The translations under genes and the position numbers were made by a program. The notes under the pieces are model-generated. The model did no database searches. It was not told where the DNA came from and saw nothing but the letters and a program-made list of their open reading frames with translations. Of a stretch of 5,817 nt of DNA, positions 1-4,988 are shown in pieces (position 1 is the first letter of the stretch; the number at the start of each line of letters is the position of its first letter). This stretch comes from Candidatus Omnitrophota bacterium (GTDB taxonomy: Bacteria > Omnitrophota > Gorgyraeia > Aquiviventales > Aquiviventaceae): assembly GCA_016198915.1 (NCBI GenBank), contig JACQHS010000006.1, positions 1-5,817 of the forward strand, in the 5' to 3' direction.

Positions 1-258
1 CTGCCGACGCTGGGGGCGGCGACGCTGCTGGATGCCGTCATCAACGGCCACGCGCTGATGCGCGATGCGGGTGCGGCGTCCATCCTGTGCGGGTTCGTGT
101 CGGCGGCGGTCGTGGCGGCGCTGGCGGTGCGCGGCTTCGTGCGCTACCTCACGCGCCACGGCCTTGAGCCGTTCGGGTGGTACCGGCTGGCCGTCGCACT
201 CCTGGTGTGGCTGATGGCGTCCGGCGTTGTCAACGTGGCAGGATCATCGGAGGAAACG
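1..258 (+). CDS. uppP: Undecaprenyl-diphosphatase (UppP/BacA), C-terminal part only; no stop before msrA
   Basis: UppP is an integral membrane phosphatase that recycles undecaprenyl pyrophosphate to undecaprenyl phosphate, the lipid carrier for peptidoglycan and other envelope polymers. Frame 1 is open from the first base, so the 5' part lies outside the window. The 86 visible codons match the family's C-terminal end: LPTLGAATLL (a reworked form of the usual LP-xx-GA segment), a hydrophobic helix over about codons 25-42, a basic RYLTRHGLEPF loop, WYR, and a last hydrophobic helix over about codons 61-75. The arrangement RxLxRHxxxPFxxYR followed by a short helix is how UppP proteins end. The expected stop soon after that helix is absent, and the frame passes directly into MsrA. 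The end at 258 is a domain boundary that I chose, not a real stop. The family call is fairly secure; whether this is a separate protein is not. Confidence 0.72.
249..254 (+). promoter_or_regulatory. Shine-Dalgarno site (GGAGGA) for an internal msrA start
   Basis: GGAGGA lies 4 bases before the ATG at 259, inside the frame that continues from uppP. It is the only good ribosome binding site near the UppP/MsrA junction, and it argues that free MsrA can be made by internal initiation even if the upstream frame also reads through. The 4-base gap is somewhat shorter than the usual spacing. Confidence 0.6.
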
Positions 259-789
259 ATGGAACGCAAGCCTGAAACGGCGACGTTCGCCGGCGGGTGC
301 TTCTGGTGCATGGAGCCGCCGTTTGAGAAGCTGGATGGCGTGGTCTCGGTGACGGCCGGCTACTGCGGCGGGACGGAGAACAGCCCCACCTACGAGCAGG
401 TCTCATCGGGCGCCACCGGGTATGCGGAGTCCATCCAGGTTGTTTACGATCCCGTGAAGATCTCGTACGAGCAGCTGCTCGACGTGTTCTGGATGAACGT
501 TGATCCCACGCAGGCGGACGGCCAGTTCGCCGACCGCGGGCCCCAGTACCGCACCGTGATCTTCTACTCTACGGACGAGCAGAAGCGGCTGGCTGAGGCG
601 TCGAAGGCGACGCTGGCACAGTCAGGCAAGTTCACGAAGCCGATCGTGACCTCGGTGGAGCCGGCTTCGCCGTTCTACCCTGCCGAGGACTATCACCAGG
701 ACTATGCCAAGAAGAACCCGCTGCGCTACAAACTCTACAAAATCGGCTCCGGCCGGGAAGGCTATTTGAAAAAGACGTGGGGGCATTGA
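259..789 (+). CDS. msrA: Peptide-methionine (S)-S-oxide reductase MsrA
   Basis: MsrA reduces the S-epimer of methionine sulfoxide in damaged proteins, normally using thioredoxin. Starting at the ATG at 259 the protein is 176 residues, a normal single-domain length. Visible hallmarks are GGCFWC (residues 12-17, catalytic Cys14), the MEPPFEKLDGV stretch, GYCGG (34-38), PTYEQV (43-48), DPTQ and DRGPQYR (82-98), and FYPAEDYHQDY (139-149). The start is chosen for the GGAGGA site just upstream and because family similarity begins about 8 residues later. The same frame stays open back to position 1 through the UppP C-terminus, so a longer membrane-anchored product is possible. The tail reads GSGRE where, from memory, many relatives have CGRD, so a C-terminal resolving cysteine appears to be missing; Cys17 and Cys36 remain. 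The trxB gene downstream encodes the natural source of electrons via thioredoxin. Confidence 0.93.
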   Translation: MERKPETATFAGGCFWCMEPPFEKLDGVVSVTAGYCGGTENSPTYEQVSSGATGYAESIQVVYDPVKISYEQLLDVFWMNVDPTQADGQFADRGPQYRTVIFYSTDEQKRLAEASKATLAQSGKFTKPIVTSVEPASPFYPAEDYHQDYAKKNPLRYKLYKIGSGREGYLKKTWGH

Positions 790-808
790 CACGCTGCAAC
801 CGACGCTG

Positions 809-1459
809 TTGTTGTTTACCGGCCTCATCCTGGGGATGCGGCACGCGTTCGACCGCGACCACGTCGCGGCGGTGACGCACTTCATTTCCTTGGAGCCGGA
901 TCCGGTGAAAAGCGCGTGGTTTGGATTTCGGTGGGCGCTCGGCCATGCGGTGGCGGTCCTCCTGCTCGGCTCGATGATCCTCATCCTCCAACTGAAGCTT
1001 GACCCCGCATTTGAGCGCTATGCGGGGCTGGCCGTGGGGATCACCCTCATCGTCCTGGGCGTGTGGCGGCTGGCGCTGTTGGCGCAGGAGAGGCGGCACA
1101 CGCACCGACACGCCCACCGGACCAAGCAACACGCGCACGAGCATTCCCACCAGCCCGGCCGCGAGCACGTCCACCGCTTCGCACCGACGCTGGTCGGGAT
1201 CGTCCACGGTGCCTCGGGGACGGCCGAGCTGTTCGTGTTGATCCCGATCACCTTGATCAGCACGACGTGGATGGCCTACCTCTATATCGGGCTCTTCAGC
1301 TTGGGGTGCGCCGCGACGATGAGCGCCTACGGCTACGTGGCCGGCCGCTTTTACCGGCGCGCGACGCAAACCGGACAGCGCATCTACCGTGCGCTGGTCA
1401 TTGCGACCTCCGTGTCCGGGCTGGTGCTGGGTGCGGTGTGGATCTTGAAGAATCTGTAG
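809..1459 (+). CDS. NicO/UreH-like nickel or cobalt permease with His-rich loop
   Basis: This is a predicted inner-membrane transporter for Ni2+ or Co2+. From the TTG at 809 it has 216 residues. RHAFDRDH (11-18) matches the HX4DH metal signature of the NiCoT/NicO families, LGHAVAVLL (44-52) is the second conserved histidine segment, and GIVHGASG (130-137) is the repeat-like motif in the second half. About six membrane segments are visible (about 2-10, 38-60, 71-91, 125-150, 154-178, 193-212). A hydrophilic loop at 97-122 holds ten histidines, typical of metal-binding loops in RcnA, NicO and UreH proteins. The start is uncertain. The frame is open upstream, and an ATT at 785, overlapping the msrA stop as ATTGA, would add eight residues and complete the first helix; no clear Shine-Dalgarno site supports either start. 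Import versus export, and Ni versus Co, cannot be told from sequence. No nickel enzyme gene is visible nearby. Confidence 0.8.
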   Translation: MLFTGLILGMRHAFDRDHVAAVTHFISLEPDPVKSAWFGFRWALGHAVAVLLLGSMILILQLKLDPAFERYAGLAVGITLIVLGVWRLALLAQERRHTHRHAHRTKQHAHEHSHQPGREHVHRFAPTLVGIVHGASGTAELFVLIPITLISTTWMAYLYIGLFSLGCAATMSAYGYVAGRFYRRATQTGQRIYRALVIATSVSGLVLGAVWILKNL

Positions 1460-1483
1460 ACGGTGACGTAAACCCGCTATAAT
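1455..1483 (+). promoter_or_regulatory. Predicted sigma-70-type promoter for trxB
   Basis: A perfect -10 hexamer TATAAT occupies 1478-1483. The best -35 at 17-base spacing is TGTAGA (1455-1460), only three of six matches, and it overlaps the stop codon of the permease gene. Transcription would begin around 1490, leaving a leader of about 16 bases before the trxB ATG at 1506. The stretch after the -10 box is very GC-rich (GCGGGG), like discriminators of growth-rate- or stringent-controlled promoters. The weak -35 suggests an activator or modest strength. Confidence 0.5.
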
Positions 1484-1488
1484 GCGGG
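1473..1488. repeat. Perfect 5-bp inverted repeat CCCGC-TATAAT-GCGGG around the -10 box
   Basis: CCCGC at 1473-1477 and GCGGG at 1484-1488 are exact reverse complements, and the six bases between them are the -10 hexamer. After one mismatch (1472/1489) the pair 1471/1490 matches again. It could be an operator half-site pair, or a small hairpin in read-through RNA from the upstream genes. No U-run follows, so it is not an intrinsic terminator. Confidence 0.5.
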
Positions 1489-1505
1489 GTCATGGGGACG
1501 AGCGC

Positions 1506-2447
1506 ATGTCAGAGCAGGTGATCATCGTCGGGTCGGGGCCGGCGGGGCATACCGCGGCCCTCTACACCGCGCGCGCGAACCTCAAACCGGTCATGTTTGA
1601 GGGCCAGGCGGCGGGGGGGATTCCCGGCGGTCAGCTGATGACGACGACCGAGGTGGAAAACTACCCGGGCTTTCCGGACGGCATCCAGGGGCCGGAGTTG
1701 ATGGAAGCGTTTCGCAGGCAGTCGCTGCGGTTTGACACGCGAATCTTCACCGAAGATGTCACGGAGGTCGATCTCAACAAACACCCGTTTACGGTGACGA
1801 GCGCTGAGCGCACGCTGACCACGCAGGCGCTCATCATTTCGACCGGTGCGACCGCCAAGCGCCTCAACCTGCCGGGGGAAAAGACACTGTGGACGCGGGG
1901 GATGTCGGCCTGCGCGGTGTGCGACGGCGCGTTGCCGATCTTCCGCAATAAGGTGCTGGTGGTCGTCGGCGGCGGCGATTCCGCGGCCGAGGAGTCCACC
2001 TTCTTGACCAAGTTCGCGTCCAAGGTGTACCTGGTGCACCGGCGCGATGCCCTGCGCGCTTCCAAGATCATGCAGGAGCGCGTCTTCAAGAACAAAAAGA
2101 TCGAGGTGCTCTGGAACACCGTCGTGACCGACGTCCTCGGCGAGGACGTGGTCAGCGCGGTACGGCTGAAGGACGTCGAGACCAATACAGAACGCGAACT
2201 TGCCTGCGGCGGGCTCTTTTACGCGATCGGATTTACCCCAAACACCGAGCTGTTCAAGGGCCAGCTCGAGATGGACGATCTCGGCTACCTCATCACCAAG
2301 CCGGACTCCACGCACACCTCGGTCCCTGGGGTGTTCGCCTGCGGGGACGTGCAGGATAAAAAATACCGCCAGGCGGTGACCGCGGCCGGCAGCGGCTGCA
2401 TGGCTGCGATGGATTGTGAGCGTTGGCTCGCTGAAAATGAAAAATAG
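1506..2447 (+). CDS. trxB: Thioredoxin reductase (NADPH), TrxB
   Basis: TrxB is a cytoplasmic FAD enzyme that passes electrons from NADPH to thioredoxin. The 313-residue length is normal for the low-molecular-weight bacterial type. In order: the FAD-binding GSGPAG (9-14), the GGQLMTTTEVENYPGFP stretch (41-57), STGA (112-115), the redox centre CAVC (Cys136, Cys139) followed by DG, the NADPH-binding GGGDSA (155-160), HRRD (178-181) that recognises the 2'-phosphate, and the C-terminal FAD motif GVFACGDVQD (275-284). The ATG at 1506 is preferred because GGGGACGAG lies just upstream. The alternative ATG at 1482 falls inside the predicted -10 box, so it would be missing from the promoter's own transcript. 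The gene's 3' end overlaps the downstream redoxin gene by 11 bases, which implies translational coupling. It probably also supports MsrA, encoded upstream. Confidence 0.96.
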   Translation: MSEQVIIVGSGPAGHTAALYTARANLKPVMFEGQAAGGIPGGQLMTTTEVENYPGFPDGIQGPELMEAFRRQSLRFDTRIFTEDVTEVDLNKHPFTVTSAERTLTTQALIISTGATAKRLNLPGEKTLWTRGMSACAVCDGALPIFRNKVLVVVGGGDSAAEESTFLTKFASKVYLVHRRDALRASKIMQERVFKNKKIEVLWNTVVTDVLGEDVVSAVRLKDVETNTERELACGGLFYAIGFTPNTELFKGQLEMDDLGYLITKPDSTHTSVPGVFACGDVQDKKYRQAVTAAGSGCMAAMDCERWLAENEK

Positions 2448-3039
2448 AAACGTCCCCGTTCTTATCGGGCTCCTGTTGGCAGCACCGGTCTGCTGGGCCG
2501 GGGTCGTGGTGGGAAGGCCAGCGCCCGCATTTTCGCTGAGCGACGCGGCGGGTCAGCCACGCTCGCTGGCAGAATTTTCCGGCCAGTTCGTCGTCCTGGA
2601 GTGGGTCAACCCGGACTGCCCGTTTGTCCGCAAGCACTATGACAGCGGCAACATGCAGGGGCTGCAGCAGACGTACACGCAGAAGGGCGTCGCGTGGCTG
2701 TCGATTAACTCCTCGGCACCCGGCAAGCAGGGGCACTTGACGACTGAGACCGCACAGCAGTTTGTGAAGGAGCGCGCAGCATACCCCACTGCGGTCTTGC
2801 TCGATCCGGACGGCGTGGTCGGGCGGCGGTACGGCGCGAAGACCACCCCGCACATGTTCATCATCGACCCAAAGGGCATCCTGATCTACGCCGGAGCGAT
2901 CGATGACATCGCCTCTCCGGATCCGGCCGACATCTCCGAAGCGGTCAACTACGTGGCGACGGCGCTCGAGGAAGCGATGGACGGTCAACCCGTCTCGGTT
3001 CCGGCGTCGCATCCGTACGGCTGCACGGTGAAGTATTAG
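2437..3039 (+). CDS. Exported thioredoxin-fold redoxin (AhpC/TSA-like) with one active-site Cys
   Basis: This 200-residue protein begins with a basic MKNR and a hydrophobic stretch to about residue 20, with likely signal peptidase I cleavage after CWA (19-21). Cys19 does not fit a lipobox. The mature part has a redoxin layout: GRPAPAFSLSD (26-36), a strand then EWVNPDCPFVRKHY with Cys61, LLDPDG (121-126), and TTPHMFIIDPKG (136-147) holding the cis-proline. The active site is DCPF, so there is no CxxC. The only other mature cysteine is Cys196 in the last residues (YGCTVKY), which could be a resolving partner. The protein belongs to the redoxin/AhpC-TSA group; its substrate is unknown. The ATG at 2437 is preferred over the GTG at 2416 because it places the signal peptide at the very N-terminus. 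The start overlaps trxB by 11 bases. Confidence 0.85.
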   Translation: MKNRNVPVLIGLLLAAPVCWAGVVVGRPAPAFSLSDAAGQPRSLAEFSGQFVVLEWVNPDCPFVRKHYDSGNMQGLQQTYTQKGVAWLSINSSAPGKQGHLTTETAQQFVKERAAYPTAVLLDPDGVVGRRYGAKTTPHMFIIDPKGILIYAGAIDDIASPDPADISEAVNYVATALEEAMDGQPVSVPASHPYGCTVKY

Positions 3040-3046
3040 GAGGTGA
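3038..3046 (+). promoter_or_regulatory. Strong Shine-Dalgarno site AGGAGGTGA for the phosphorylase gene
   Basis: AGGAGGTGA is a nine-base complement to the conserved 3' end of 16S rRNA, 7 bases before the ATG at 3054. It overlaps the TAG stop of the redoxin gene. It fixes the start of the phosphorylase and is by far the best ribosome binding site in the window. The two downstream genes have none of comparable quality. Confidence 0.85.
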
Positions 3047-3053
3047 CCCGACC

Positions 3054-3890
3054 ATGCTTGAGGCGACCTCATCGCCGTTGCACGCAGCCCTCCAGGACAC
3101 CGTACAGGCGATACAAGCCCGGAGCCGACTGCGCCCCTCCATTGCGCTGGTGCTCGGCTCCGGTCTCGGGGGGCTGACGAAATCGATTCAAGTCGAGACG
3201 GAAATCGAGTACGCCGACGTCCCCCACGTGTCGAAAGCCACCGCCCCAGGCCATGAGGGGAAATTCGTGCTCGGGACCATCGGGACGCCGCGAGTCGTCG
3301 TGCTGAGCGGGCGCTTCCACTTCTATGAGGGACACGGCCCTGCGCAGATCAGCTACCCCGTGCGCGTCGTCCACGCCATGGGCGCCAAGATCCTCATCCT
3401 CACCAGCATCGTAGGCAGCATGAACCGCGCCATGCCGCCGGGCTCGCTGGTCATGCTGGAGGATCATATCAACCTCATGGGGATGAACCCGCTCATCGGG
3501 CCGAATGATGAGGCGGTTGGCCCGAGGTTTCCGGACATGTCCGAGCCGTATGACCCTGGCCTGCGCCGGCTCGCCAAACAAGTGGCTTCGGAGCAGGGCA
3601 TCCCGCTGCACGAGGGTGTGTACGTGGCGGTGGCCGGACCGAATCTGGAGACGCGGGCCGAGTACCGGTTCCTGCGCCAGATCGGGGCCGATGTCGTCGG
3701 GATGTCGGTGGTACCGGAAGTCATTACGGCCCGCCACGCCGGCCTGCGCGTGCTGGCTGTCACGGTCGTGTCCGACGCCTGTATCCCGGAAGAGCTCAAA
3801 CCGGCCTCGCTGGAGGAGTTGCTGCGCGTGGCGGGTGAGGCCGAGCCGAAACTCACCACCCTCCTCAAGGGCGTCATCGCCCGCCTCTAA
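3054..3890 (+). CDS. Purine nucleoside phosphorylase family enzyme, possibly an MTA/5'-deoxyadenosine phosphorylase
   Basis: The enzyme cleaves purine nucleosides with phosphate to give a free base and a ribose-1-phosphate-type sugar. At 278 residues it is normal for trimeric PNP. Phosphate-site motifs are present: GSGLGG (35-40, Ser36), GHEGKF (66-71, His67), SGRFHFYEGH (85-94, Arg87 and His89) and GMS (216-218). DHINLMGMNPLIGPN (137-151) and AGPNLETRAEY (194-204, Glu199) are also family signatures. Aligning by eye to human PNP, Asn243 becomes Asp241, His257 becomes Leu253, Phe200 becomes Leu198, and Asn115-Ala116 becomes Ser118-Ile119, while Glu201 is kept (Glu199). Asp and a hydrophobic residue at the first two sites resemble MTA phosphorylases, which accept 6-aminopurines without a 5'-OH; the kept Glu is PNP-like. 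It is followed 8 bases later by mtnA, which would use methylthioribose-1-phosphate. Family membership is near certain; substrate is inferred. Confidence 0.93.
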   Translation: MLEATSSPLHAALQDTVQAIQARSRLRPSIALVLGSGLGGLTKSIQVETEIEYADVPHVSKATAPGHEGKFVLGTIGTPRVVVLSGRFHFYEGHGPAQISYPVRVVHAMGAKILILTSIVGSMNRAMPPGSLVMLEDHINLMGMNPLIGPNDEAVGPRFPDMSEPYDPGLRRLAKQVASEQGIPLHEGVYVAVAGPNLETRAEYRFLRQIGADVVGMSVVPEVITARHAGLRVLAVTVVSDACIPEELKPASLEELLRVAGEAEPKLTTLLKGVIARL

Positions 3891-3898
3891 ATCTACCG

Positions 3899-4984
3899 AT
3901 GCGCGTCAACGACGTGTCCTATCGAACCGTCTGGATCGACGAGGGCGTGGTCAAGCTGATTGACCAGCGGCGGCTGCCGTTTCAGTTTGAGATCTGCTCG
4001 CTTGCGACCTACCAGGACACTGCGGCCGCCATCAAGGACATGACGGTGCGGGGAGCCGGCGCCATTGGAGTGGCCGCCGGCTACGCGATGGCTCAGGCCG
4101 CGCTGCAGGCCCATGACGCGACCTTTGACGCAGACGTGGCCGCCGCAGCGTCCGTGATTCGGGCCACGCGCCCGACCGCCCGCAACCTCTTCTATGCGGT
4201 GGAGCGGGTGCTCGAGGGTGTGGCCTGCGAGCCTTCGGTTGCGCGCAAACGCGCCAAGGCGGTTGAGATCGCCCAGGCGATTGCGGATGAGGATGCGGCC
4301 GCGGGGCAGCGCATCGGCGAGCTGGGACAGCCGCTTGTGCCCTCGCCGTCACGGATCCTGACGCATTGCAACGCGGGCTGGCTGGCGTTTGCTGACTGGG
4401 GCACGGCCCTTGCCCCCATCTATGCCGCGCATCGGCAGGGCAAGCGCGTCGAGGTCTTCGTGATGGAGACGCGGCCGCGCGCCCAGGGGGCCAAGCTCAC
4501 CGCGTGGGAACTCACCCAGGAAGGCGTGCCGTTCACCCTGCTGCCGGATACGGCCGCGGGCCATGTGATGCGCCAGGGGCTCGTTGATCTCATCCTCGTC
4601 GGAGCCGATCGCATCGCGGCCAACGGCGACACGGCCAATAAGATCGGCACCTATACGCTTGCGGTGTTGGCGAAGACACACCACGTTCCGTTCTACGTCG
4701 CCGCACCAACCTCCACGATTGACCTCGGCTGCCCCAACGGCGCAGCGATTCCGATCGAAGAGCGCGCCGATGAGGAGGTGCTCTGGACGACCGGGGTGAC
4801 CGCCGCCGGCCAACTCGAACGGGTGCGTACCGCTCCCGAGCGGACCTCGGTGCGCAACTGGGCGTTCGACGTGACCCCGGCCGAGTATCTTACCGGGATC
4901 TTGACGGAGCGCGGTCTCGTCATGCCGAACGAGCGGGCGATCCGCGCCCTCATGCACGCCTCACCCGCTTCTGCGAGCGTGTAG
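3899..4984 (+). CDS. mtnA: S-methyl-5-thioribose-1-phosphate isomerase (MtnA family)
   Basis: MtnA opens methylthioribose-1-phosphate to the ketose methylthioribulose-1-phosphate; relatives act on 5-deoxyribose-1-phosphate. The protein has 361 residues, usual for this eIF2B-alpha-like family. Seen in order: LIDQRRLPF (20-28), DMTVRGAGAIGVAAGYA (47-63), THCNAG with the catalytic Cys157 (155-160), METRPRAQGAKLTAWEL (189-205), VGADRIAANGDTANKIGTY (234-252) with catalytic Asp237, PIEER (285-289) and AFDVTPAEYLTGILTE (322-337). Two usually conserved prolines are changed: RGAPAIG reads RGAGAIG, and NPAFD reads NWAFD. This may mark a subfamily with a slightly different substrate. The start at 3899 has no Shine-Dalgarno site and lies 8 bases after the phosphorylase stop, so translation is probably coupled. 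No mtnB, mtnC or mtnD homologue is visible in the window. Confidence 0.93.
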   Translation: MRVNDVSYRTVWIDEGVVKLIDQRRLPFQFEICSLATYQDTAAAIKDMTVRGAGAIGVAAGYAMAQAALQAHDATFDADVAAAASVIRATRPTARNLFYAVERVLEGVACEPSVARKRAKAVEIAQAIADEDAAAGQRIGELGQPLVPSPSRILTHCNAGWLAFADWGTALAPIYAAHRQGKRVEVFVMETRPRAQGAKLTAWELTQEGVPFTLLPDTAAGHVMRQGLVDLILVGADRIAANGDTANKIGTYTLAVLAKTHHVPFYVAAPTSTIDLGCPNGAAIPIEERADEEVLWTTGVTAAGQLERVRTAPERTSVRNWAFDVTPAEYLTGILTERGLVMPNERAIRALMHASPASASV

Positions 4985-4988
4985 CCTC

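Noticed and set aside
1123..1177. His-codon-rich stretch considered as a tandem DNA repeat
   Set aside because: The repeat is at the amino-acid level (a His-rich metal loop); the codons vary and no exact DNA unit recurs.
632..1369. Minus-strand open frame (245 codons) opposite msrA and the permease
   Set aside because: It spans the junction of two well-supported plus-strand genes and its composition is that of a shadow.
1473..1490. Intrinsic terminator after the permease gene
   Set aside because: The stem is only 5 bp and no T-run follows it; the loop is better explained as a -10 box.
1482..1505. Earlier ATG for trxB at 1482
   Set aside because: It lies within the TATAAT box and lacks a ribosome site; TrxB similarity begins right after the ATG at 1506.
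1509..2315. Minus-strand open frame (268 codons) opposite trxB
   Set aside because: No family features are visible; trxB motifs cover the same stretch in the plus strand.
2293..3072. Minus-strand open frame (259 codons) opposite the redoxin
   Set aside because: The protein is Arg/Pro-rich with no motif. The plus-strand redoxin has a signal peptide and conserved active-site segments.
3069..3737. Minus-strand open frame (222 codons) opposite the phosphorylase
   Set aside because: Its composition is that of an antisense shadow, and the plus strand is unambiguous PNP family with a strong ribosome binding site.
785..4984. Link between the nickel permease and nickel-dependent acireductone dioxygenase of methionine salvage
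   Set aside because: No mtnD-like gene is present, and the permease is separated from mtnA by three genes and a promoter.
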